Part shown: positions 23,219 to 31,122 of the stretch, one piece after another
How positions within the stretch are numbered: position 1 is the stretch's first letter
Layout: each line of letters opens with the position of its first letter
NCBI GenBank assembly: GCA_949288805.1
Contig: CASELL010000001.1
Span: 1 to 64,000 of the forward strand
Direction: 5' to 3'
Origin: an uncultured Alphaproteobacteria bacterium
Lineage (GTDB): Bacteria > Pseudomonadota > Alphaproteobacteria > Rickettsiales > UBA1997
Length of the DNA: 64,000 nt
Position numbers and translations under genes: made by a program
Notes under the pieces: generated by a model
Database searches by the model: none
Told to the model about the DNA's origin: nothing
Seen by the model: only the letters and a program-made list of their open reading frames with translations

Positions 23219-24922
23219 AAAAAATACTTCTATAACTGGTTTTTTACCTATATCAATATCATATATTTTATTTATGGCAGTTCTAATTCTTTGACCTAAG
23301 AAATTTTCTCTTTCTATTGAAGTAGCAAATTTTTTATTATTTGTTTTTCTACTTTCATTTATTTGAAGTATAGCTTTTTTATAAGAATTAATTATATCTT
23401 CAATTATTATCTCTTTTGTAGTTCTATCATTTTCTAAATCATAACCACCGGGAGCAGATATAACTGGATTCTGTAATAATTTATATTTACTATTTATAAT
23501 TAAATTAACAAAGAAAACACCAACTTCTTCCATTTTTCTTCTTGTTTTAATTATATCATTTTTAGTTGACAATATTCTTTTACCATCAACCAACATAAAT
23601 TGTAAATCAAGTTGTCCTGTTCTTTCAACTTTACCATCAGGGTTTATTTTTAAAATAACACCATTTTTAGTTTTAGCAACATTTCTAATGCCACATTGTC
23701 TAGCTATTTTTTGATGTTGTAAAAGTTGCATAGGCTCACCATGAACTGCTATGGCAGTTTTAGGTTTTACAAGATTATAAAACTCTTTTAAATCTTGGAC
23801 GCAGTAATGACCAGAAACATGAACAAATTCATTCTTTTCTGTAATTACTTCAACATCCTTTTCTGCTAATTTATTGTATAATAAAATTAATTCTTTTTCA
23901 TTTCCAGGGATAACCTTTGAAGAAAATATTACACAATCGCCTTCGCCTATTTTTAAATATCTATAAGCATCATTAGCTAATTTATCAATACCAGCATTAA
24001 AATTACCTTGACAACCTGTTGCTATAACAATTAAATCCTTCTTTTTATAATTTTTAATTTCATCTTCTGGAATAAATTCATATTTATCTTGTAAATAACC
24101 AACATCTCTTGCTACACTTATCAATCTATATAAAGAATTGCCTATTAATACAACCTTTCTTCTTAATTTTTTAGCAAGATCAGCAATAGTTTTTATTCTT
24201 CCCACATTAGAAGCAAATGTTGTAAAAACAATAGCTCCATCTTTATTTTTAGTAATATTATAAAAACTATTAAACAATTCATTTTCAGATTGTGGTTCTT
24301 CTTCATTAAATACATTAGTAGATTCACAAACAGTAGCTAAAATTGAATGTTTCTCACCAAGTTGTTTTAGCTTTTTAATATTAGGTTTATTACCAACAAC
24401 TGGATTGTGATCAAATTTCCAATCTCCACTATGTAAAATATTTCCTTTTGGAGTTTTAATTATTAAAGCATTCATTTCTGGTGTAGAATGAGTTAACCCT
24501 ATAAACTCTATTTCAAAATCACCAAGTTTTATTTTATCATTTTCATTTAATTCATTAATTTCAACTTGATTATAAAAATCGTATTCTTTTAATTTTTCTT
24601 GTAAAAATAATTTTGTAAATCTAGAAGCGTAAATTGGAAGTTGTAAATCTTGCCAAACGTATTGTATAGCTCCTAAATGATCTTCATGTATATGAGTAAT
24701 AAAAACACCAAGAATATCTTTTTTTAATTTTCTTAATAAACTAATATCAGGAACTGTTAAATCAACCCCTGGGACTGTTTTTACAAAACCTATACCACAA
24801 TCAACAACAATCCATTTTCCATTACAATGATATAAATTACAATTTAAACCTATTTCATTTGAACCACCAATCGGAATAAATAATAAATCGTTTTTGCTTT
24901 TTCTAAAATTTAAATTTTCCAT
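23195..24922 (-). CDS. rnj: Ribonuclease J
   Basis: Metallo-beta-lactamase/beta-CASP ribonuclease with 5'-3' exo- and endonuclease activity in RNA turnover and rRNA maturation, used by alphaproteobacteria and Gram-positives. The metal motif THIHEDHLG (His77, His79, Asp81, His82) follows GGSNEIGLNCNLYHCNGKWIVVDCG. The later HSGDWKFDHNP and HVSGHYCVQDL segments, motifs of beta-CASP enzymes, are present. At 575 residues it is normal. It has its own promoter (24968-24995) and ends in a shared terminator. Confidence 0.95.
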   Translation of the reverse strand: MENLNFRKSKNDLLFIPIGGSNEIGLNCNLYHCNGKWIVVDCGIGFVKTVPGVDLTVPDISLLRKLKKDILGVFITHIHEDHLGAIQYVWQDLQLPIYASRFTKLFLQEKLKEYDFYNQVEINELNENDKIKLGDFEIEFIGLTHSTPEMNALIIKTPKGNILHSGDWKFDHNPVVGNKPNIKKLKQLGEKHSILATVCESTNVFNEEEPQSENELFNSFYNITKNKDGAIVFTTFASNVGRIKTIADLAKKLRRKVVLIGNSLYRLISVARDVGYLQDKYEFIPEDEIKNYKKKDLIVIATGCQGNFNAGIDKLANDAYRYLKIGEGDCVIFSSKVIPGNEKELILLYNKLAEKDVEVITEKNEFVHVSGHYCVQDLKEFYNLVKPKTAIAVHGEPMQLLQHQKIARQCGIRNVAKTKNGVILKINPDGKVERTGQLDLQFMLVDGKRILSTKNDIIKTRRKMEEVGVFFVNLIINSKYKLLQNPVISAPGGYDLENDRTTKEIIIEDIINSYKKAILQINESRKTNNKKFATSIERENFLGQRIRTAINKIYDIDIGKKPVIEVFFTKIVEEK

Positions 24923-24967
24923 ATTTCAACTTAATTAATATTTAATAATCTCTCTATAACATATTAA

Positions 24968-24995
24968 ATTATAAACTATAATATTAAAAAGTCAA
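24968..24995 (-). promoter_or_regulatory. Promoter of RNase J
   Basis: On the minus strand, -35 TTGACT (24990-24995), 16-base spacer and perfect -10 TATAAT (24968-24973), giving a leader of about 40 bases to the ATG at 24922. Confidence 0.6.
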
Positions 24996-25013
24996 AAAAA
25001 TATTTTTATAGAC

Positions 25014-25043
25014 TTGTATTATAAAAAATAATTACTATATAAT
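25014..25043 (+). promoter_or_regulatory. Candidate promoter of dnaK
   Basis: -35 TTGTAT (25014-25019), 18-base spacer, perfect -10 TATAAT (25038-25043), about 34 bases before the AAAGAGGT ribosome site. No convincing heat-shock (RpoH-type) element or CIRCE inverted repeat was seen, so heat control is not evident from the sequence. Confidence 0.5.
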
Positions 25044-25083
25044 AAGTAGTTTAATAAAAAAATTATAAAAAGAGGTATAAATT

Positions 25084-26964
25084 ATGGGAAAAATTATAGG
25101 TATAGACTTAGGAACTACTAACTCTTGTGTTGCTATAATGGAAGGTAAAAATGCCAAAGTTATAGAAAATGCAGAGGGTGTTAGAACTACTCCTTCTATT
25201 GTTGCTTTCACAAAAGACAATACAATAGTAGTTGGTGAACCTGCTAAAAGACAGGCTGTTACTAATGCTGAAAATACAATATTTTCAGTAAAAAGATTAA
25301 TAGGTAGAAGATTTGATGAAAAAGTTATTCAAGATGATATTAAAAAAGTGCCATACAAGATTATAAAATCTGGTAATGGTGATGCTTGGGTAGAAGTAAA
25401 AGGTGAAAAATATTCTCCTTCTCAAATATCTGCTTATACTTTACAAAAAATGAAAGAAACTGCCGAAGCTTATCTTGGTGAAAAAGTTACAGAAGCAGTT
25501 ATTACAGTGCCAGCTTACTTTAACGATTCACAAAGACAAGCAACAAAAGATGCTGGTAAAATTGCAGGACTTGAAGTAAAAAGAATAATTAATGAACCTA
25601 CTGCTGCTGCTCTTGCTTATGGACTTGATAAAGAAGGAAACAAAACAATAGTTGTTTATGACCTTGGTGGTGGAACTTTCGATGTATCTATTCTTGAAAT
25701 TGGTGATGGTGTTTTTGAAGTAAAAGCTACTAATGGTGATACTTTCCTTGGTGGTGAAGACTTTGATAATAGAATACAACAATTTTTAATTGATAGTTTT
25801 AAAGCAAGCGATGGTGTAGATTTATCTAAAGATAATCTTGCTATACAAAGATTAAAAGAAGCAGCTGAAAAAGCTAAAAAAGAATTATCAAGTACTACTG
25901 AAACAGAAATTAATTTACCTTATATTACTGCTGATGCTACTGGTCCAAAACATTTAAATATTAAATTAACAAGAGCAAAATTAGAACAATTAACTGCTGA
26001 TTTAATTGAAAGAACTATTGAACCTTGTAAAAAAGCTCTTGCTGATGCTGATTTAAAAGTTAGTGATATTAACGAAGTTATTCTTGTTGGTGGTATGACA
26101 AGAATGCCAAAAGTTCAAGAAACAGTTAAAAATTTCTTCGGTAAAGAACCTCATAAAGGTGTAAATCCTGATGAAGTTGTAGCTGTTGGTGCTGCAATAC
26201 AAGGTGGTGTATTAAAAGGTGATGTAAAAGATGTATTATTACTTGATGTTACACCATTATCATTAGGTATTGAAACAATGGGTGGTGTATTTACTAGATT
26301 AATTGATAGAAATACTACAATTCCTACTAAAAAAAGCCAAGTATTCTCTACTGCCGAAAATAATCAACCAGCTGTTACAATTAAAGTTTTCCAAGGTGAA
26401 AGAGATATAGCTGTTTATAATAAATTATTAGGAGAGTTTACATTAGATGGTATTCCACCTGCTCCTAGAGGTATGCCACAAATAGAAGTTACATTTGATA
26501 TTGATGCTAATGGTGTTGTAAATGTTTCTGCTATGGATAAAGGCACAAATAAAGAACAACATATTACAATACAATCTTCTGGTGGTTTAACTGATGCAGA
26601 AATTGAAAAAATGATGAAAGATGCAGAAGCTAACGCTGCTAGTGATAAAGTGAGAAAAGAATTAGCTGATGCTAAAAATCATGCTGATACTTTGATTTAT
26701 TCTATTGAGAAATCAATGACTGATTATGGTGATAAATTAACAGATCAAGAAAAAGAAGATATTAATAAAGAAATAGAAGCAACTAAAAAAGTTCTAGAAG
26801 GTGAAGATTTAGAAGCAATTAAAACTGCTACTGAAAAATTAACTAATGCTTCTATGAAACTTGGTGAAAAGATTTATCAACAACAACAAACTCAACAACA
26901 AGCACAACCTAACACAACAAATGATGATGGTTCAATAAATGGTGAGTTTGAAGAAAAGAAATAA
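25084..26964 (+). CDS. dnaK: DnaK, Hsp70 chaperone
   Basis: ATP-driven chaperone that folds and protects cytoplasmic proteins with DnaJ and GrpE. The nucleotide-binding domain shows [32 protein letters not shown] and the adenosine motif [12 protein letters not shown]. The substrate-binding domain (about 390-500) and helical lid follow, ending in a Gln-rich tail and EFEEKK. At 626 residues it is normal. AAAGAGGT precedes the ATG. It stands alone: dnaJ, the usual neighbour, does not follow; a terminator and tRNA-Ser do. Confidence 0.97.
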   Translation: MGKIIGIDLGTTNSCVAIMEGKNAKVIENAEGVRTTPSIVAFTKDNTIVVGEPAKRQAVTNAENTIFSVKRLIGRRFDEKVIQDDIKKVPYKIIKSGNGDAWVEVKGEKYSPSQISAYTLQKMKETAEAYLGEKVTEAVITVPAYFNDSQRQATKDAGKIAGLEVKRIINEPTAAALAYGLDKEGNKTIVVYDLGGGTFDVSILEIGDGVFEVKATNGDTFLGGEDFDNRIQQFLIDSFKASDGVDLSKDNLAIQRLKEAAEKAKKELSSTTETEINLPYITADATGPKHLNIKLTRAKLEQLTADLIERTIEPCKKALADADLKVSDINEVILVGGMTRMPKVQETVKNFFGKEPHKGVNPDEVVAVGAAIQGGVLKGDVKDVLLLDVTPLSLGIETMGGVFTRLIDRNTTIPTKKSQVFSTAENNQPAVTIKVFQGERDIAVYNKLLGEFTLDGIPPAPRGMPQIEVTFDIDANGVVNVSAMDKGTNKEQHITIQSSGGLTDAEIEKMMKDAEANAASDKVRKELADAKNHADTLIYSIEKSMTDYGDKLTDQEKEDINKEIEATKKVLEGEDLEAIKTATEKLTNASMKLGEKIYQQQQTQQQAQPNTTNDDGSINGEFEEKK

Positions 26965-26995
26965 TTTTAAAAAATAATTAAATTAATGAAATAAC

Positions 26996-27030
26996 AAAAC
27001 TGCCACCCATTAAGTGGTAGTTTTTTATTT
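26996..27030 (+). terminator. Terminator of dnaK
   Basis: A 10-base-pair stem with one G-T pair (26997-27006 with 27014-27023, seven-base loop) is followed by a T-rich run on the plus strand, about 32 bases after the dnaK stop. Confidence 0.85.
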
Positions 27031-27065
27031 CAAAATAAATTGATAACAAAAAAGATTAAAATATG

Positions 27066-27158
<93 letters not shown>

Positions 27159-27168
27159 ATCTAAATTA

Positions 27169-27196
27169 ATTATAAAATATATTTTTTAAAAATCAA
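27169..27196 (-). promoter_or_regulatory. Promoter of tRNA-Ser
   Basis: On the minus strand, -35 TTGATT (27191-27196), 16-base spacer and perfect -10 TATAAT (27169-27174). The predicted start is within a few bases of the mature tRNA 5' end at 27158, mirroring the layout at tRNA-Cys. Confidence 0.6.
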
Positions 27197-27263
27197 TATA
27201 AAATATGTAGACTTTTTAAAAAACAATATCTAAAATATAGTAAAATTAATAAAAGCCTATTAT

Positions 27264-28871
27264 ATGAAGAAAATTATAGAAATAGCTCAAAAAATATCTT
27301 TAACCGAAGATGATATAGAATTATATGGTAGATATAAAGCAAAAATATCTAACATTAACAAATTTAAAAATAATAAAGATGGTAATTTAATTCTAGTAAC
27401 ATCAATAAACCCTACTCCATATGGTGAAGGTAAAACAACTATTACAATAGGTCTAGGACAAGGCTTAAACAAAATAAACAAAAAAGTTGTTCTTGCTTTA
27501 AGAGAACCTTCATTAGGACCTTGTTTTGGAATGAAAGGAGGAGCAACTGGTGGTGGGCAATCATCAATGTTGCCTAGCAATGATATTAATTTACATTTTA
27601 CAGGCGATATTCATGCAATGACTACTGCAAACAATTTAATATCTGCTTTAATTGATAATCATATTAATTTTGGCAATAAATTAAATATTAAAAAAGTAGT
27701 ATGGAAAAGAGCCCTTGACTTAAATGATAGAGCATTAAGAAATGTCATTGTTGGAGTTGGTGATAATTCAGGAAAAATTAGAGAGGATAGTTTTCAAATT
27801 ACAGTTGCTTCTGAAATTATGGCTATAATGTGTCTTGCTGAAAATCTACAAGATTTAAGAAAAAGATTAGAAAACATTATTATTGCTTATGACATAAATA
27901 ACAAACAAATTACTTTAAAAGATATAGAAGGTGTAGGAGCAGTGCTTGCTTTATTAAAAGATGCTTTAAAACCTAATCTAGTTCAGACAACAGAAGGTGT
28001 GCCTGTGTTAGTTCATGGTGGCCCTTTTGCTAATATTGCACATGGTTGTAATAGTGTAATTGCTACAAAAACTGCTTTAAAATTAGGTGATTATGTAATT
28101 ACAGAAGCAGGCTTTGGTGCAGATCTTGGTGCTGAAAAATTTTTAGATATAAAATGTAGACAAGCAAATTTAAAACCTAAAATGGCTGTAATTGTTGCAA
28201 CATGTAGATCTTTAAAATATAATGGTGGAGCAAAGGATTTTGAAATAGAAAATATTGATGCTTTACAAAAAGGAATTGTAAACTTAAATAGACATATAGA
28301 AAATATCAAAAAATACAATTTACCAATAGTTGTTGCTTTAAATAAATTTAATTTTGATACTGAAAATGAAATTAATTTTATCAAAGAAAATTGCCAAAAA
28401 CTAGGTGTAGAATTTGCAATTTGTGAAGCATTTACAAAAGGTGGTGAAGGCTGTATTGATCTTGCTAATAAAGTTGTAAATACAATTGATAATTTAAAAG
28501 AAAACAATTTTAATTATTTATATCAAGACAATTTAACAATTAAAGAAAAAATTGAAAAAATAGCAACTGAAATTTACAGAGCAAAACAAGTAATATTTTC
28601 CCCAGAGGCAAAAAAGAAACTAAAAAAGTATGAAGAATATAACAATTTACCAGTTTGTATTGCTAAAACTCAATATTCATTTAGTGATAATCCAGACTTA
28701 TTAGGCGCACCTGTTGATTTTGATTTTCATATAAACGATATTAATTTATCAAATGGCGCAGGTTTTGTTGTGGCTTTATCAGGCACAATTTTGACAATGC
28801 CTGCCTTACCAAAAGTGCCTGCTTCTGTTAATATAGATATAAATGAAGAAGGTGAAATTGTAGGGTTATAA
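27264..28871 (+). CDS. fhs: Formate-tetrahydrofolate ligase
   Basis: Makes 10-formyl-tetrahydrofolate from formate, ATP and tetrahydrofolate, feeding purine and formyl-Met-tRNA synthesis. The nucleotide-binding loop PTPYGEGKTT (about 50-59) and REPSLGPCFGMKGGATGGG are signatures. The core continues normally through ITEAGFGADLGAEKF and ends at LPKVPASVNIDINEEGEIVGL. At 535 residues it is slightly short (usually about 555). It pairs functionally with the formate producer pyruvate formate-lyase 29 kb away. A weak promoter (TAGACT-17-TAAAAT) is possible within the 105-base gap upstream. Confidence 0.95.
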   Translation: MKKIIEIAQKISLTEDDIELYGRYKAKISNINKFKNNKDGNLILVTSINPTPYGEGKTTITIGLGQGLNKINKKVVLALREPSLGPCFGMKGGATGGGQSSMLPSNDINLHFTGDIHAMTTANNLISALIDNHINFGNKLNIKKVVWKRALDLNDRALRNVIVGVGDNSGKIREDSFQITVASEIMAIMCLAENLQDLRKRLENIIIAYDINNKQITLKDIEGVGAVLALLKDALKPNLVQTTEGVPVLVHGGPFANIAHGCNSVIATKTALKLGDYVITEAGFGADLGAEKFLDIKCRQANLKPKMAVIVATCRSLKYNGGAKDFEIENIDALQKGIVNLNRHIENIKKYNLPIVVALNKFNFDTENEINFIKENCQKLGVEFAICEAFTKGGEGCIDLANKVVNTIDNLKENNFNYLYQDNLTIKEKIEKIATEIYRAKQVIFSPEAKKKLKKYEEYNNLPVCIAKTQYSFSDNPDLLGAPVDFDFHINDINLSNGAGFVVALSGTILTMPALPKVPASVNIDINEEGEIVGL

Positions 28872-28948
28872 GATATTTATTATTTTATAGTTTTGTTGAC
28901 TTTTAAAATAAGTATTATTAAATAAAACTATAACAAAAGGAGATTTTT

Positions 28949-29668
28949 ATGAAAAAAAATATACTATTCGCTAGTGGTTTAGTTTTATTATCATCGACAA
29001 ATTCTTTTGCTATTGTTAAAGAGAGTTTAAATCATATAAATAATAATGGTAATTTTAGAATTGGTGTTGGTGTTAATAGTTATGAAATGAAAGAAAAAAA
29101 TGGAGAAAAAGAAAAGAAAGTAAAACCCGTTATTAATCTTGGCTATAAATATGATTTAAAAAATAATTTTTTTATAGATGCTAATATAAACTTTGATGTT
29201 GCAGACTTAACTTCAAAGGCATTATTTAGTGAAGTAGAATACTGTGATGCTGAAGATGTACTTGAGGGAGAATGTGATAATATAGGTTCTTATAAAGCAA
29301 AAGCACAGGGACAAGATATTGATCTAAATAGACTAATAGATTTAAATATAGGTTATGATTTTCAATCAGGATTTTCTATTTTTGCTGGTGTAAATTTTTA
29401 CCAAATCGATTATTCTTATAGAAATCATTCTTGGGAAAAAGTTAGTGGAAGTCTAACAACTGTATATAGACCAGATCATGTTGATGGTGGTGATGAAACT
29501 GCTGTTGGTTTTGGTATTGGCGCTATATATAATATAAAAGATACAAATTTTTCTACTAGATTAATGTATAATCAAGTTAGTTTTGATGGTGGTCATTTAG
29601 ATAATGGTGGAACACAAAAAATAGATCACAAACAAGTTTCTTTAACTTTAAATTATAATTTTTTATAG
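28949..29668 (+). CDS. Outer-membrane beta-barrel protein
   Basis: A 239-residue secreted protein. A signal peptide (about 1-21, ending SSTNSFA) is followed by alternating polar and hydrophobic strands such as NFRIGVGVNSYEM, NLGYKYDLKNNFFIDANINF, LNIGYDFQSGFSIFAGVNFYQIDY and AVGFGIGAIYNIK. It ends in the barrel strand HKQVSLTLNYNFL, with Leu after an aromatic residue. The pattern fits small eight-strand barrels (OmpW/Opa-like); no specific family can be fixed. An acidic, Cys-containing loop (ECD...DVLEGECD) may form one disulfide. A strong AAAGGAGA ribosome site and a possible promoter (TTGACT, 28896) suggest high expression. Confidence 0.85.
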   Translation: MKKNILFASGLVLLSSTNSFAIVKESLNHINNNGNFRIGVGVNSYEMKEKNGEKEKKVKPVINLGYKYDLKNNFFIDANINFDVADLTSKALFSEVEYCDAEDVLEGECDNIGSYKAKAQGQDIDLNRLIDLNIGYDFQSGFSIFAGVNFYQIDYSYRNHSWEKVSGSLTTVYRPDHVDGGDETAVGFGIGAIYNIKDTNFSTRLMYNQVSFDGGHLDNGGTQKIDHKQVSLTLNYNFL

Positions 29669-29686
29669 TTTAAAATAAAAAAATAC

Positions 29687-29714
29687 TTGATTTTAATAAA
29701 ACTGTTTATATTAT
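29687..29714 (+). promoter_or_regulatory. Candidate promoter of nusA-infB
   Basis: -35 TTGATT (29687-29692), 16-base spacer, -10 TATTAT (29709-29714). The predicted start near 29721 puts the hairpin at 29734-29765 inside the nusA leader. Confidence 0.4.
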
Positions 29715-29733
29715 CAAGATATAATAATAAATA

Positions 29734-29765
29734 AAATACCTATTTGTAATAACAAATAGGTATTT
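29734..29765 (+). terminator. Strong hairpin between the barrel gene and nusA
   Basis: A perfect 14-base-pair stem (29734-29747 with 29752-29765, four-base loop). It is not followed by a clean T-run, only TATAATAATAA, so termination would be weak. It can be a leaky terminator of the barrel gene or a leader structure of nusA, whose ATG is 24 bases downstream. Confidence 0.5.
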
Positions 29766-29789
29766 ATAATAATAACTTGGAGAAAAAAC

Positions 29790-31109
29790 ATGAATGATAT
29801 AGTAAGAGGAAGTAAAGAATTGATTTCTGTAGCAGAAAGAATAGCTATAGACAAAGGAATAAAAATTGACAATATATTAAAAGCAATTGAAGATGGAATA
29901 AGATTAGCTGCAAAGAAAAAATATGGACATAACCTTGAAATAGAATGTATAGTTAATAAAAAAAGTGGCGATATAAATTTATACAATATTTTAGAAGTTG
30001 TTGAAGATAAAACAAAAAATATAAATACAAAAACACAAATAACATTAACTGATGCCGTTGAAAAAATAAAAAATGAACAAGCTTTATATCAAGAAGATGT
30101 TAAAGTTGGTGGAACTGTAAAGGTTGAATTACCGCCAATAGATTTAAATAGATTAGTGGTTCAAATAGCAAAAAACGAAATAATTAAAAAAGTAAAAGAA
30201 GCAGAAAAAGAAAAAGAATATAACGAATTTATTGGAAAAGTTGGAACAATAGTTAGTGGTGTAATCAAAAAAACTGGTCAAAAAAATATTGTTGTTGAGG
30301 TTGATGGATATGAAACATTGTTAAGTAGAGAAAACTTAATACCTGGTGAATATTTTAGAGTTGGTGATAGGTTAAGAGCTTACGTTGTTGATGTAGTAAG
30401 AGCAGCACCAAATAATCCAAACGAGAATCAAATATTTTTGTCAAGAGTTGATAATAACTTCTTAATCGAATTAATGAAACAAGAGGTCGTTGAAATATAT
30501 GATGGTCTAATAGAAATAAGGGGTGTAGCTAGAGATCCTGGTTCTAAAGCAAAAATTGCTGTTTATTCTAAAGATAATATAAACAATATAGTTGGAATAT
30601 GTGTTGGTCCAAGAGGTTCTAAAATACAAGCTGTTTCTAGTGAACTAAGAGGAGAAAAAATTGATATTGTTGAGTGGAGTGAAAATGAAGCTGAATATGT
30701 TGCTAACCTATTATCACCAGCAAAAATTACAAAAGTAGTTGTAAATGATATAAGTGGGAATATAGATGTTGTTGTTTCGCAAGATCAATTTAATGTTGCC
30801 ATAGGTAGAAGTGGGCAAAATATTAGATTAGCTTCAAAAATTATTGGTGGAAAAATAAATATTTTAACAGAAGAAGAAGAAAAAAAGAAAAGAGAAACAG
30901 AATTTACTGGAAATACAAAATTATTTATGGATGCTTTAGATGTTGAAGAAGTTATAGCTCAATTATTAGTTTCTGATGGATATTCTAACATTGAAGAAAT
31001 AGCTAACGCTTCTATTGACGATTTACAAAAAATAGAAGGTTTTGATGAAGAGATAGCAGAAGAAATAAAAAATAGAGCTGTGGAGTATATTAATGAAGAT
31101 GTAGAATAA
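29790..31109 (+). CDS. nusA: NusA, transcription termination/antitermination factor
   Basis: RNA polymerase-binding factor that controls pausing, termination and rRNA antitermination. The N-terminal polymerase-binding domain begins NDIVRGSKELISVAERIAIDKG. The S1 domain follows (about 135-200, GTIVSGVIKKTGQKNIVVEVDG), then two KH domains (GICVGPRGSKIQAVSSELRGEKIDI and VAIGRSGQNIRLASKI). A single C-terminal helix-hairpin-helix region (about 395-435) completes it. At 439 residues it lacks one acidic repeat of the E. coli protein. infB follows after 13 bases. rimP, normally upstream, and ylxR, normally between, are both absent. Confidence 0.96.
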   Translation: MNDIVRGSKELISVAERIAIDKGIKIDNILKAIEDGIRLAAKKKYGHNLEIECIVNKKSGDINLYNILEVVEDKTKNINTKTQITLTDAVEKIKNEQALYQEDVKVGGTVKVELPPIDLNRLVVQIAKNEIIKKVKEAEKEKEYNEFIGKVGTIVSGVIKKTGQKNIVVEVDGYETLLSRENLIPGEYFRVGDRLRAYVVDVVRAAPNNPNENQIFLSRVDNNFLIELMKQEVVEIYDGLIEIRGVARDPGSKAKIAVYSKDNINNIVGICVGPRGSKIQAVSSELRGEKIDIVEWSENEAEYVANLLSPAKITKVVVNDISGNIDVVVSQDQFNVAIGRSGQNIRLASKIIGGKINILTEEEEKKKRETEFTGNTKLFMDALDVEEVIAQLLVSDGYSNIEEIANASIDDLQKIEGFDEEIAEEIKNRAVEYINEDVE

Positions 31110-31122
31110 AGGAGATTTATTT

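Noticed and set aside
25010-25045. Heat-shock (RpoH) promoter before dnaK
   Set aside because: CTTG is present but the downstream element does not match the CYTATNT-type consensus; a sigma-70 reading fits better.
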